A DNA stretch of 37,243 nt, from NCBI GenBank assembly GCA_003164035.1, contig PLRS01000028.1:1-37243 (forward strand), written 5' to 3'. A program made the position numbers and the translations under genes. The notes under the pieces are model-generated. The model worked only from the letters and a program-made list of their open reading frames with translations, did no database searches and was not told the origin of the DNA. The stretch comes from Bryobacterales bacterium. GTDB taxonomy: Bacteria > Acidobacteriota > Terriglobia > Bryobacterales > Bryobacteraceae. Positions 1 through 8,420 of this stretch are shown in pieces (within the stretch, counting starts at the first letter, position 1; every line of letters begins with the position of its first letter).

Positions 1-67
1 GGCGGTAGGCGTTGAGGGCGCGGGGGTCGCGCGGTTTGGAAGAGGCAGATGACGGTTCGTAGGCCAT
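1..67 (-). CDS. Unknown protein, N-terminal fragment cut by window edge
   Basis: An ATG at 67-65 on the minus strand opens a frame that runs off the left end of the window (22 codons, beginning MAYEPSSASSKPRDPRALNA). A good Shine-Dalgarno sequence (AGGAG) lies about 8 bases upstream, which is the main reason to accept it as a real start. The visible residues are polar and low in complexity and show no signal peptide or motif. I cannot assign a function. Confidence 0.55.
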   Translation of the reverse strand, partial: MAYEPSSASSKPRDPRALNAYR

Positions 68-160
68 GGTTATAACTCCTGGGGTGGTATGTCGAGACAA
101 GCGCAGCAGCGGCGAGGCGCGTGGCGTTCCCGCGTGGCATCACAGCCGATGCGAGACGAG

Positions 161-180
161 CGCCGGGAGAAGTCCCGGCG
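161..180. repeat. Extragenic palindrome, 8-bp stem
   Basis: CGCCGGGA (161-168), loop GAAG, TCCCGGCG (173-180): a perfect 8-bp stem with a 4-nt loop. There is no T-tract on either strand. Confidence 0.6.
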
Positions 181-197
181 TGGCAGACTGAGAGTCC

Positions 198-221
198 GCT
201 CCACGGGAAGTTCCGTGGAGC
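198..221. repeat. Extragenic palindrome, 9-bp stem
   Basis: GCTCCACGG (198-206), loop GAAGTT, CCGTGGAGC (213-221): a perfect 9-bp stem. It lies 17 bases after the previous hairpin and has unrelated stem sequence. Confidence 0.6.
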
Positions 222-247
222 GAGTCCCCGACTATACTGTACGACGC

Positions 248-276
248 GGGTAGGGGAGCGGAAGGGGGGTGAGGGG
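248..276 (+). other. Potential G-quadruplex tract
   Basis: Four runs of three or more G occur in 29 bases on the plus strand: 248-250, 253-256, 264-269 and 273-276, with loops of 2, 7 and 3 nt. This meets the usual G3+N1-7 quadruplex pattern. It lies about 180 bases upstream of the minus-strand gene starting at 67, where it would be C-rich in the sense strand. Function is unknown. Confidence 0.5.
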
Positions 277-445
277 CTGTAAGTGGCTGCAGGGATTGGG
301 GGAGTTTTTTTTGCTGGGGTTGTGACTGAGAAATGCAACGGCCGCAAAGGGCGCCATCCTGCTTGCGAGTGCACGCTTTGGCGGCACTGAGGAGCCGTGA
401 AAAAACAAATCGCAGGGTGTTCCACGGGGCAGGGTAGCCGCGAGC

Positions 446-478
446 AAAGACACCGGCGACAAAGATCGCCGGCGCTAC
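446..478. repeat. Dispersed palindromic repeat, copy A
   Basis: Stem CCGGCGA (453-459), loop CAAAGA, TCGCCGG (466-472), flanked by AAAGACA and CGCTAC. A near-identical element occurs at 33256-33288, differing mainly by one base less in the loop. Two copies 33 kb apart in unrelated contexts indicate a dispersed repeat family. Confidence 0.75.
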
Positions 479-490
479 GGGAGACAAGAA

Positions 491-511
491 CGTCGGCTCG
501 AAAGGCCGACG
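491..511. repeat. Extragenic palindrome, 7-bp stem
   Basis: CGTCGGC (491-497), loop TCGAAAG, GCCGACG (505-511). It sits about 50 bases beyond the stop of the PAS-receiver gene, but the following bases on the minus strand (TTCTTGTC) are a poor T-tract, so it is only a weak terminator candidate. Confidence 0.5.
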
Positions 512-559
512 CTGCAGGCTTGACAGGTTGCGCCACGAAAGAGGAACGGGCCGGCCAGG

Positions 560-1963
560 TCAGGGACGGGGGCTTGGGTCGTTCCCATGGAGCCACCAAT
601 CGAGGATCGCGGACAGGTTGTCGAGACTGACGGGCTTGGTGATGTAATCGTCCATGCCGGCTTCGAGGCAACGTTCGCGGGATCCGGCCATGGCTTCGGC
701 GGTCATGGCGATGATGAGCGAGTGGGTACCGGGCGGTTCGCGGCGGCGGATCTCGCGCGCCGCCGCGTAGCCGTCCATGTTCGGCATCTGGCAGTCCATC
801 AGGATCAGATCGTAGGGCAGCATCTCAAAGAGCCGGACAGCCTCGCGGCCGTCGGCGGCGAGGTCCGCCCGCAGTCCGAGCTTCTCAACCATTCGCACTG
901 CGACCCTCCGGTTGACGGCGTTGTCTTCGGCGATCAGGATGCGGATGGCGGGGCCGGCAGGGGCCTCGGCGACCGGTCTGGGGGCGCCCCGGTGCGCCTC
1001 CGCCGGGGCCGACGAAACCTCGGGGACGCCAGCGGCGCCACGACGTCTGGCCCACGCGGTGACGATGGCCTGCAGGAGGTGCGACTGGCGGATGGGTTTG
1101 ACCGCGGTGCGAAATCGCTCTTCGCTTTCGCGCAACGATTCGGCGGCCCGCTTGCGATCGCTAATGTCCTGCGCGACCACCAGACACGCACTTCGCCCAT
1201 TCCAGCCCAGCAGGTGGCTGGCGATTTCGACCTCGACGACCCGCCCGTCCTTAAACCGGTGCCGCGAAGGGCCGTAATGCTCCAGCCGCTCCCGCTTTCT
1301 CGCCAGGTTGCGCAGGAGCAGCGGGACGTCTTCGAGCGGATGGATATCGGTGATGCACAATTGCAGAAACTCCTGGCGAGAGTAACCATAGCGTGCGACG
1401 GCCGCATGGTTGACGTCGAGGAATCGCAGCGTCTCGCAGTCGCGCACCCACATGGGAAGGGGGTTGGCCTGGAACAGCAGCCGGAATTTCGCTTCGGTTT
1501 CGAGCCGGAACGCGGCGGCCCGTTTGCGGACGCCGAGTTCGCGGGCAACCATCACGGCACCGGTTATTACCCCGGTGTTTGTCCGCACCGGAGCAACGGC
1601 GAGAGAGACGTGAATGGGAACGCCGTCTTTGCGAATCCGCACCGTCTCGAAGCGGGCGACGCTCTCGCCCCGCTTGACGCTGTCCATGACACGCGCCGCT
1701 TCCCCGGACCGGCCGGGCGGCGTAAGAACGGAATCCGGCCGTCCGACGGCTTCGGCGGCGGAATAGCCATAAAGGGTTTCCGCGGCTGGATTCCAAGCGA
1801 CAATAGTCCCGTCGAGCGCCTTACCGACGATGGCATCGGCGGAGGCGTCCAGGATGGATTCCAGCAACGCCTGGGCCTGGTCTTCGCGGGTTGGTTCCGC
1901 GTCCCGCGCCGGCAAGCGAGCCGAAACGGTCCCGGAGATGCCCGCGCTCCGTGTTTCCGACAT
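560..1963 (-). CDS. PAS-PAS-receiver protein, deletion derivative of a hybrid histidine kinase
   Basis: A 467-residue protein. PAS domain 1 spans about residues 30-145 and PAS domain 2 about 155-275. A third PAS domain begins (SLRESEERFRTAV, ending at residue 288) but is cut off and continues directly into KPIRQSHLLQAIVTAWARR, which reads like the last helix of a receiver domain. A complete receiver follows (about 340-460; phosphoacceptor D390 in LILMDCQMPNMDG, K443). No HisKA or ATPase motifs (N, G1, G2 boxes) are present, so it cannot autophosphorylate. I infer an in-frame loss of the rest of PAS3, the kinase core and most of a first receiver, with the junction near base 1099. I chose ATG 1963. 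A TTG at 2011 would extend it by 16 residues over the end of the upstream kinase gene. Probably co-transcribed with that kinase (gap 35 bp), which could be its phosphodonor. Confidence 0.85.
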   Translation of the reverse strand: MSETRSAGISGTVSARLPARDAEPTREDQAQALLESILDASADAIVGKALDGTIVAWNPAAETLYGYSAAEAVGRPDSVLTPPGRSGEAARVMDSVKRGESVARFETVRIRKDGVPIHVSLAVAPVRTNTGVITGAVMVARELGVRKRAAAFRLETEAKFRLLFQANPLPMWVRDCETLRFLDVNHAAVARYGYSRQEFLQLCITDIHPLEDVPLLLRNLARKRERLEHYGPSRHRFKDGRVVEVEIASHLLGWNGRSACLVVAQDISDRKRAAESLRESEERFRTAVKPIRQSHLLQAIVTAWARRRGAAGVPEVSSAPAEAHRGAPRPVAEAPAGPAIRILIAEDNAVNRRVAVRMVEKLGLRADLAADGREAVRLFEMLPYDLILMDCQMPNMDGYAAAREIRRREPPGTHSLIIAMTAEAMAGSRERCLEAGMDDYITKPVSLDNLSAILDWWLHGNDPSPRP

Positions 1964-1998
1964 GACGAACCTATAGTCATTATCGGCGCGCCGCCGGA

Positions 1999-4941
1999 TT
2001 ATGAGAGGCAATGCTTTTCGGGAACCGAGGAGAGTACCTCTCGAACCTTGCCTGCGAGTTCATCCGGACTGAACGGCTTATAAATAACCGCCACTCCGCG
2101 ATGGAGTACGCCCCGGTGCGCAATCACATCCGCGCCGTAGCCGGTCATAAAGAGCGTTTTCAGTTTCGGGTGCGCTTCCGTGAGCCGTTCGGATAGCTCC
2201 TTGCCTTTCATCCCCGGCATCACCACGTCTGTGAGCAACAGGTGAATCGGCCCGGCATCCCGGTTAGCGACGGCAAACGCCTCCTCGGCGCCCGACGCTT
2301 CCAGGACGCGGTAGCCGAACTCGTTCAGAGCGGCGCCGATGAACCCGCGCACCGCCGTCTGATCCTCCACGACGAGAATGGTTTCACCGCCGCATATGGC
2401 GGGTGCAGAGGTACCGAGATCGGGTGTCGCCAGTTCGGCATCGATGCGGGGAAAATACAACTGAAACGACGTTCCCGCGCCAACCTCGGTGCGCACGTCG
2501 ATCCATCCGGCGCTCTGCCGCACGATGCCATAGACGGTGGCGAGCCCAAGGCCGGTTCCTTTGCCGACTTCCTTGGTGGTGAAAAAGGGCTCGAAGATCT
2601 GGCGGCGGGTCGTTTCATCCATGCCGCATCCAGTGTCGGTCACGGTCAGTACCACATAGCGGCCAGGCGGGGTACCGCGGTCCACGGCGGCCCCGGCCTC
2701 GCCGTCCAACTCCACGTTCGCCGTCTCCACGCGCAGTATTCCGCCGTCCGGCATGGCGTCGCGAGCGTTCACGGCCAGATTCATGACGACCTGATGGATT
2801 TGATCGGGATCGGCCATCACCTGCCCCAAGGCAGGGTCCTGGTGCGTCCGGAACGAGATATCCTCTCCGATGAGCCGCTGCAGCAGGGGGGCGGCATCCT
2901 TGACGATGGCATTCAAGTCCAGGACTCTCGGCTGGATAACCTGCTTTCGGCTGAACGCCAGTAACTGCCTGGTGAGGCCGGCCGCGCGCTGGCCGGCGCT
3001 GCCGATCTGCTCAGCGTAGGACCTTAACGGATCGGTACCTTTCAGCTCCTTAAGAAGGAAGCCGGTGTACCCGTTAATGATGGTGAGAAGATTGTTGAAA
3101 TCGTGCGCGATGCCACCGGCCAATCGGCCGACACTTTCCAGCTTTTGGGCTTGGCGAAACTGTTCTTCGAGCTTGGCGTTGGCAGCCTCGGCTTGTTTCC
3201 GTTCGGAAATATCCCGTATGCAGGAGATCATGGTTGGCGCGCCATGAAGGTCGAACACATGAGAGTTGATCTCCACAGGAAGTCTCCGCCCGTCTTTTGC
3301 CACCAGCGCCTGTTCCCGAACAAGATGGCCCTGGGTGAAGAGCTGGTGCGCCACGGCCGGCGCGGTGTGATGATTTTCGGGAGGGTCGATATCCATCACC
3401 CGCAGATGCAGCAACTCTTCCCGTGTATAACCCAACAAATAAGACGCACGGTCGTTGGCGTCGATACACCGGCTCGACAATCCGTCCTCTTCCAACTGGA
3501 AGACCAGGGACGCGTCCGAGAGGCTGTCGAAAAGGCGGCGATAGTGGGTTTCCGCATTCGTGAGAGCTTCTTTGGCGCGGTGAAGCGCCTCTTCGGTGGT
3601 TCTCTGTTTAGTGATGTCGGTGATTACGGAAAGCCTGTGCCGCTTGCCGTCGAGTTCGATCGGCTCCGACGAGACTAAGCCCACGCCAATGTCGCCGGTT
3701 CTCCTACGGAAGTGGAACTCGAAAATGCTAACACGGCCATCGGCCCGGAAACGGTTGATGAATTCGGCACGTTCCGTATCGTCGGCCCACAGTCCAAGCT
3801 CCCTGGTGGTGCGTCCGACCGCTTCGTCGCGCCCATAGCCGGTGGTGTTCGCAAACGCATCGTTGACGTCGACGATCAGATCTCCAGCTCCGACGTCGGC
3901 CAGAACGACGACGTCGGGGCTGCCACGGAACATCTTGGCAAATTGTTCCGTGGACCTCTTCAAAGCGTCTTCGGTCCGTTTCCGTTCGGTGATATCCAGA
4001 ATGGTTCCCACCATTCGGATCGACTTGGCTTGGTCGGCAAGTTCGATTTCGCCCCTTCCGTGAACCCAGCGCTCCTGCCCGTCCCGGTGCCGGAGGATGC
4101 GGTATTCGGTGTCGAACCGGAGCCCTTCCTGGAGCGTGGGGTCCGACAAGTACTTCATCATCTGTTCCCGGCATTCGGGGTGTATCAACGCCAACCAACC
4201 CTCCCGTGAGCGTGGATACGGCGCGTCGATTCCAAGAATGTCGTCCAAAACAGCCGAACTCTTCCAGGTTCCGGACGGGATATCGAGCACGTAGCTACCC
4301 AGTCCCGCGATCCGCTGGGTGGCATGCAGGAGTCTCTGGTTTTCGCGCAGGGCGGAAACCTGCTTCCGCAGCCGGTCCATCAAAGAGATCACCGGGCCGA
4401 CGGCCAGCACCACAATGCCTGCCTGAATGGACCAGGTGGCAATAGGGCGGCCGGGAAAGTAGACGGGGAAAGGGTGGCCGGACTGCTCGATCAGGGCCTG
4501 GAGCAGGGACAGCAGGAGCGTGGCCGCGGCGAAGACGATCGCGGCGGAGCGGCCGAGCAGCCAGCCGGCGCCTAGAATGATGACGGCGGCGCCGCCAGTG
4601 CCCTCACGGTGAATTCCACCGCTGAGGGACGAAAAGGCCATGACCGCGCACCACTCGGTGCTCAGGAAAAGGTAGGCGGCAGCCTGTTTCCGCCGATGTC
4701 GCAACAGCCAAAGAGCCGCCCAGGCGCTGGCGCCCATAATCAGCAGGATGCCCGCGACAGCGGCTTTACGCGCCGCGAAGAAGGGAACCACCAGAAACCC
4801 CTCGATCCCCACCCAGATCAGGAAGACCGTCAACAGAAGGTGGAAAGCGCGGAAACCCGGTTCGTCGTCGGAGCCGTTCCGATGGCGTCGCCCCTGGAGC
4901 CGAATTAGGGTCCACTCCAGCGCGGGCTTGAATCGCACCAT
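1999..4941 (-). CDS. Membrane-bound hybrid sensor histidine kinase with three PAS domains
   Basis: A 980-residue inner-membrane sensor. Six hydrophobic segments fall between residues 32 and 190, followed by PAS/PAC domains at about 220-325, 335-450 and 465-590, each ending in a typical 'DITERK/DISERKQ' linker. The HisKA box has phospho-accepting H613 ([11 protein letters not shown]), the ATPase has its N box near 721-730, G1 DTGCG at 769 and G2 GTGLGL at 795, and the C-terminal receiver has D905 ([13 protein letters not shown]) and K955. Every catalytic element is present, so it should autophosphorylate and pass phosphate to its own receiver. Start ATG 4941 has only a weak GGGA upstream. The signal sensed is not evident. 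The gene directly downstream is a PAS-receiver protein that lacks a kinase core. Confidence 0.93.
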   Translation of the reverse strand: MVRFKPALEWTLIRLQGRRHRNGSDDEPGFRAFHLLLTVFLIWVGIEGFLVVPFFAARKAAVAGILLIMGASAWAALWLLRHRRKQAAAYLFLSTEWCAVMAFSSLSGGIHREGTGGAAVIILGAGWLLGRSAAIVFAAATLLLSLLQALIEQSGHPFPVYFPGRPIATWSIQAGIVVLAVGPVISLMDRLRKQVSALRENQRLLHATQRIAGLGSYVLDIPSGTWKSSAVLDDILGIDAPYPRSREGWLALIHPECREQMMKYLSDPTLQEGLRFDTEYRILRHRDGQERWVHGRGEIELADQAKSIRMVGTILDITERKRTEDALKRSTEQFAKMFRGSPDVVVLADVGAGDLIVDVNDAFANTTGYGRDEAVGRTTRELGLWADDTERAEFINRFRADGRVSIFEFHFRRRTGDIGVGLVSSEPIELDGKRHRLSVITDITKQRTTEEALHRAKEALTNAETHYRRLFDSLSDASLVFQLEEDGLSSRCIDANDRASYLLGYTREELLHLRVMDIDPPENHHTAPAVAHQLFTQGHLVREQALVAKDGRRLPVEINSHVFDLHGAPTMISCIRDISERKQAEAANAKLEEQFRQAQKLESVGRLAGGIAHDFNNLLTIINGYTGFLLKELKGTDPLRSYAEQIGSAGQRAAGLTRQLLAFSRKQVIQPRVLDLNAIVKDAAPLLQRLIGEDISFRTHQDPALGQVMADPDQIHQVVMNLAVNARDAMPDGGILRVETANVELDGEAGAAVDRGTPPGRYVVLTVTDTGCGMDETTRRQIFEPFFTTKEVGKGTGLGLATVYGIVRQSAGWIDVRTEVGAGTSFQLYFPRIDAELATPDLGTSAPAICGGETILVVEDQTAVRGFIGAALNEFGYRVLEASGAEEAFAVANRDAGPIHLLLTDVVMPGMKGKELSERLTEAHPKLKTLFMTGYGADVIAHRGVLHRGVAVIYKPFSPDELAGKVREVLSSVPEKHCLS

Positions 4942-5079
4942 GCTGTTCCCATATTAGACGAATTTCGAACCTGAATTACCGGATGGGCCGCCGGGGTAGG
5001 TGACATGAAAGCGGAGGCCGACGCGGTTCGCTAGGTCTCTGACCGCATGACTTTGTGCGCTAGTGTGAAACCACTCCCT

Positions 5080-5137
5080 TACGGTCGTGGCTCGTAACCG
5101 AGCCGCGCGCGTCAGCAAGCGGTTGCTGATTGGCACC
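5080..5137. repeat. Double-hairpin extragenic repeat
   Basis: Two adjacent perfect hairpins: GGCTCG-TAAC-CGAGCC (5089-5104) and CAGCAA-GCGG-TTGCTG (5113-5128), in the 216-bp gap between the oxidoreductase stop and the kinase start. On the minus strand the element can be read as a peptide (QQPLADARGSVTSHDRKG). I recall very similar translated strings from spurious acidobacterial gene calls, so I read it as a dispersed non-coding repeat. Only one copy is in this window. Confidence 0.6.
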
Positions 5138-5157
5138 GGATCTCCTGGTCATGGTTA

Positions 5158-7308
5158 CTAGGCGGGTACACTCAGATTCGAGCCGTTTCGCGGATCGGCC
5201 GCGGGAGGGGTCGAGGCAAGCTTCCGTTCGACTTCCTCTTTGATGGTACACAGAGCGTGATTCCACACCACGTCGTGAACGAATCCCGGAAACAGCGCCC
5301 TGCCAATCCCCCACAGAACCCTGCCGGCGAAGCTGTGGCCTTTCTTGTAGTCGAATGCCGCGTAAATGGATAACCGGCTGTTTCCGTCCTTGGCCGGCGC
5401 GACGTTGAAGACGAGTATTCCGTGGTCCGCCAGCCGGCTGTCGAGCTGGTAGAGCAAGGTCTCCAGGCCGACCCTCCTGGTCAGGCGCATCTCTACAGCG
5501 AATCGGGCAAGCGGTACCCGGTATCGAATCACCGATCCCACCTGGTTGGACTCCCCCTCGATCCGCCGGACCTCGACGAATCGCAGGTTGAGGAAGCGCG
5601 CATCGGGGTCTCCGAAGCTGGCCAACTCGTCCATGATCTGCTGCCGCGGGCCGCGGATCTTGATCACGTACATCCGTTCGAAGCCAGGCGCGGCGCCGAG
5701 TTCCATCCCCAGGCTCGCCGACAGGCGTCCCTTCAGGGTTTCCCGCTTCTCCTTCAGCACCACGGTCGGGTACCGTCCGTAATCGCCCCATTTCAGGCCA
5801 AAGAGCGATTCGAACGCCACGTTCCGCAGGGTGAGCGCGGCACCCACGAAGATGGATTGCAGCACGCCGAAGCCGCACATTTCGCGCAGCACTTCGCGAT
5901 AGTCGGCCGTGCCGCTGGCGATCTTCCATAGCACCCCGCTGAGGGGCCGGCGTCCCTCATCTCGCACTTTGCACTCGGTGGCATACGCCTGGTAGGTGAT
6001 CCGGCCGACCACCGGCCTGGTGAACGCCACCCGGCTGAGGCTAAATACGATCCGCCCGAAGCGGTTGTCGGCCTCCAGCCACCGGATGGTGGTGCCGTAT
6101 CCTTTCGCCAGCGCGTGGTGTCCGATTCCGTCTTGAAGCACGGTCTGAGCCAGCCGTTTCGCCGTCACATGGGCCGAGTACAACCCGTCTTTGTTCAGCC
6201 GCGCCCCGACCGCGTCGCCGACGATGGCGAACCGGTCGCCAAACGGGGACCTGGCGGTGGTCACGTTCATTCTGGGAGCGCAGGCACAGGCAAGCGGAGC
6301 CCCATCGATGCCGGGCAGGATGCGCTCGATCTGGGGCAGCGTCAGAAACTCGTGGACGATCCGCCGGCTGTCGCGCGGCAGTTCCGCCTGGTCGATGCAC
6401 TTGCCCAGCATCGCCACGGTCAGGAACCGGCCCTTGGGAACCAGCGCGGTATGCTCCAATGACAGGCGCTTCGAGCCATACTCGATGAAGTATATTTCGC
6501 GGTGCAGATGGCGCGCCAGATAATCCTCGCCTACGTCGAGCTCGAAAATGAAGGCCTTTCGGGACGTGCCCGGAACGAACGCCGGATTCAACCGCTTGAG
6601 GGAGGCGATCAGCGAATCGTCGCGATAATCCTGGCCGCAGTGGGCATTGATCCCGGTGGCGACGGCGACGAAGCTGGCATCGAGCGGTACGGTCTCTCCG
6701 GATTCGGTTCGAACCGTCAGCCGGGGCAACCCGGACGGGCCATAGGCCATGGCCTCAGCTTTGCCATACAGGATGCGCGCCCCTTCCCGCACCGCTTCAC
6801 CCAGCAGAAACCCATCGAAGCCCGCGGGTTTCCCGCTCCGCCTGCCCGGCAGGGAGCCCCGGAATACCGAGTACATCCGCATGTGCTTGGGAACGCGCAG
6901 GCGGAAGTTCTTCCATTGGCCTTGTATCCAGATGTAGTCGAAACGCCCCTGCACGATCTCGTCGGGAACGGCTAGGCCGTGCTCGGTGAGTACCTCGTCC
7001 AACCTGGGTGAGATGCCGCCGGCGCAGAAGCCGCACCCCCGGCACTCCAGCGCGCCGGGGCCCATGTCGATGGGGCCGCGCTTCTCCACGATGACGACCT
7101 CGAGCGGCCGATCGAGGCGCCGCGCTTCCCGAAGCAGATGAATGGCAAAGAAGGAACCGGCGGGTCCGCCGCCGACGACGGCTACGCGGCCGTTGTCCCG
7201 CAGGCCCCCGCATTGAGAAGTTGCGCGGCGCATGGCCCGAGCCCGTTCGGCAGAGATGGCAGAATCGGTCCCGGCGGCCGGCAGGCTCTTGCGGGACAAA
7301 CACAGCAT
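5158..7308 (-). CDS. FAD-dependent oxidoreductase with C-terminal SRPBCC-like domain
   Basis: A 716-residue flavoprotein. The dinucleotide-binding motif VVGGGPAG is at residues 44-51, and a second FAD motif (FAIVGDAVG) lies near the middle, as in geranylgeranyl-reductase/monooxygenase-like enzymes. Just after the first motif is a cysteine cluster ECRGCGFCAGG (C89, C92, C95), unusual for simple hydroxylases and suited to a metal or redox role. The last 150 or so residues look like a START/SRPBCC lipid- or polyketide-binding fold, a weaker call. The substrate is unknown. Start ATG 7308 has no usable spacing to a Shine-Dalgarno sequence, but a TATAAT box ends 13 bases upstream, so a near-leaderless transcript is possible. 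ATG 7233 (residue 26) is an alternative that still keeps the FAD motif. Divergent from the dehydrogenase at 7383. Confidence 0.8.
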   Translation of the reverse strand: MLCLSRKSLPAAGTDSAISAERARAMRRATSQCGGLRDNGRVAVVGGGPAGSFFAIHLLREARRLDRPLEVVIVEKRGPIDMGPGALECRGCGFCAGGISPRLDEVLTEHGLAVPDEIVQGRFDYIWIQGQWKNFRLRVPKHMRMYSVFRGSLPGRRSGKPAGFDGFLLGEAVREGARILYGKAEAMAYGPSGLPRLTVRTESGETVPLDASFVAVATGINAHCGQDYRDDSLIASLKRLNPAFVPGTSRKAFIFELDVGEDYLARHLHREIYFIEYGSKRLSLEHTALVPKGRFLTVAMLGKCIDQAELPRDSRRIVHEFLTLPQIERILPGIDGAPLACACAPRMNVTTARSPFGDRFAIVGDAVGARLNKDGLYSAHVTAKRLAQTVLQDGIGHHALAKGYGTTIRWLEADNRFGRIVFSLSRVAFTRPVVGRITYQAYATECKVRDEGRRPLSGVLWKIASGTADYREVLREMCGFGVLQSIFVGAALTLRNVAFESLFGLKWGDYGRYPTVVLKEKRETLKGRLSASLGMELGAAPGFERMYVIKIRGPRQQIMDELASFGDPDARFLNLRFVEVRRIEGESNQVGSVIRYRVPLARFAVEMRLTRRVGLETLLYQLDSRLADHGILVFNVAPAKDGNSRLSIYAAFDYKKGHSFAGRVLWGIGRALFPGFVHDVVWNHALCTIKEEVERKLASTPPAADPRNGSNLSVPA

Positions 7309-7382
7309 CCTTGTCGAGGGAATTATAGCAGGGCTCTACACCGCGCCTCGACCGCGAGGCCGTTCATTGTATAGTGGAGGGC
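7309..7382. promoter_or_regulatory. Divergent promoter region
   Basis: A perfect TATAAT reads toward the oxidoreductase (7322-7327, minus strand), with only a weak -35 (CGAGGC/TCGAGG). A TATAGT at 7370-7375 reads toward the dehydrogenase. Between them is a small inverted repeat CCTCG-ACCG-CGAGG (7347-7360) that could be an operator. The promoter calls rest on -10 boxes only. Confidence 0.4.
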
Positions 7383-8390
7383 ATGTATCGACTGACGCTG
7401 GCGTTTGCCCTGTGCGCGGCGGCACTGTCCGCGCAACCAAAGAAGATCGTGGTGATGAACGACGCCGGCCTGGCGAAGGAGTTGCAGAGCGTAACGGCGG
7501 ACGCGAGAGTTGTCGTGGCCACCCGGGACACGGTGATGCGGGAGATCTCCGATGCCGACGGGTTTGTGGGCAACATCACTCCCGAGCAAGTGCGCGCCGC
7601 CAGGAAGCTGAAGTGGGTCCAGGTGATCAGCGCCGGGGTGGAGAGTGTGCTGTTCCTATCGGGCGGCAACGATCTCCGCGACAGTAACATCATCCTGACC
7701 AACAACAAGATCGTGCAATCGCCGGAGATTGCCGACCACGCCATGGCGATGCTGTTGTTCCTGAGCCGGCATCTTTACGAATTCTATGCCGATAAGCAGC
7801 GGGAGGCGTGGCAGCCGCCGAATCCGTTTCCTGGCATTGAGCTGCGGGGCAAGACGGCCGTGGTGATCGGCGTGGGCGGCATCGGAACCGCGATTGCCAC
7901 GCGGGCGAACGCCTTCGGCATGGACGTGATTGGGGTGGATCCGGAAGACAAGCCCTTGATGCCGTTCCTGAAGACGGTGGTGAAGCCGGACCAGCTCGAC
8001 GAGGTGATTCCACGGGCGGACGTGGTGTTCATTTCCGCGCCTCACACGCCCCAGAGCCATAAAATGATGGGGGCGCGAGAGTTCAGCCTGATGAAACAGG
8101 ACTCGTATTTTATCGTGGTGAGCCGCGGCGGGTTGTACGACATGAACGGCCTGGTGAAGGCGCTGGACGAGAAGCGGCTGGCGGGGGCGGGCGTGGACGT
8201 TACCGATCCGGAGCCGCTGCCCAAGGGCCATCCGCTGTGGAAGTTCGACAATGTGATCGTCACTCCGCATATCGCCGGCCGCAGCGATCACGACCGCGAA
8301 CGGATGATCGACACGGCCAAGGAAAACCTGAAGCGGTTCGTGGAGGGCAAGCCGCTGATCAACGTGGTCGATAAGCAGAAGGGCTACTGA
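7383..8390 (+). CDS. D-2-hydroxyacid dehydrogenase family protein with a signal peptide
   Basis: A 335-residue member of the D-isomer-specific 2-hydroxyacid dehydrogenases (NAD-dependent 2-oxoacid/2-hydroxyacid interconversion). The nucleotide-binding motif GVGGIG is at 163-168 and the catalytic set is intact: R248 (VVSRGG), E277 (DPEPLP), H296 (TPHIAG). Oddly, the first 17 or so residues (MYRLTLAFALCAAALSA) form a textbook Sec signal peptide, predicting export to a compartment without free NAD. Bound cofactor, periplasmic re-use of the fold, or a non-cleaved anchor are all possible. ATG 7383 follows GGAGGG very closely (2-3 bases); GTG 7374 is an alternative start. The gene lies 30 bp upstream of an amino-acid permease, so the pair is probably an operon. 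Confidence 0.85.
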   Translation: MYRLTLAFALCAAALSAQPKKIVVMNDAGLAKELQSVTADARVVVATRDTVMREISDADGFVGNITPEQVRAARKLKWVQVISAGVESVLFLSGGNDLRDSNIILTNNKIVQSPEIADHAMAMLLFLSRHLYEFYADKQREAWQPPNPFPGIELRGKTAVVIGVGGIGTAIATRANAFGMDVIGVDPEDKPLMPFLKTVVKPDQLDEVIPRADVVFISAPHTPQSHKMMGAREFSLMKQDSYFIVVSRGGLYDMNGLVKALDEKRLAGAGVDVTDPEPLPKGHPLWKFDNVIVTPHIAGRSDHDRERMIDTAKENLKRFVEGKPLINVVDKQKGY

Positions 8391-8420
8391 CCGGGCACTG
8401 GAAGGGACAAGCGACTCCTC

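Larger units (their letters stand above)
68..559. other. Gene-free region with hairpins and a G-rich tract
   Basis: Nearly 500 bases lie between the start of the clipped gene at 67 and the end of the PAS-receiver gene at 560. Short open frames here lack ribosome binding sites and family resemblance. The stretch holds four different perfect stem-loops (161-180, 198-221, 453-472, 491-511) and a G-run array (248-276). The rest shows nothing I can name. None of the hairpins is followed by a convincing T-tract, so they look like extragenic palindromes rather than terminators. Confidence 0.6.

Noticed and set aside
587-2083. Long plus-strand open frame opposite the PAS-receiver gene
   Set aside because: It is the GC-rich shadow of real minus-strand coding sequence, lacks a ribosome site and family motifs, while the minus strand encodes clear PAS and receiver domains.
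5060-5929. Minus-strand open frame of 289 residues overlapping the end of the oxidoreductase
   Set aside because: Out of frame with a well-supported flavoprotein; its end merely translates the intergenic repeat at 5080-5137.
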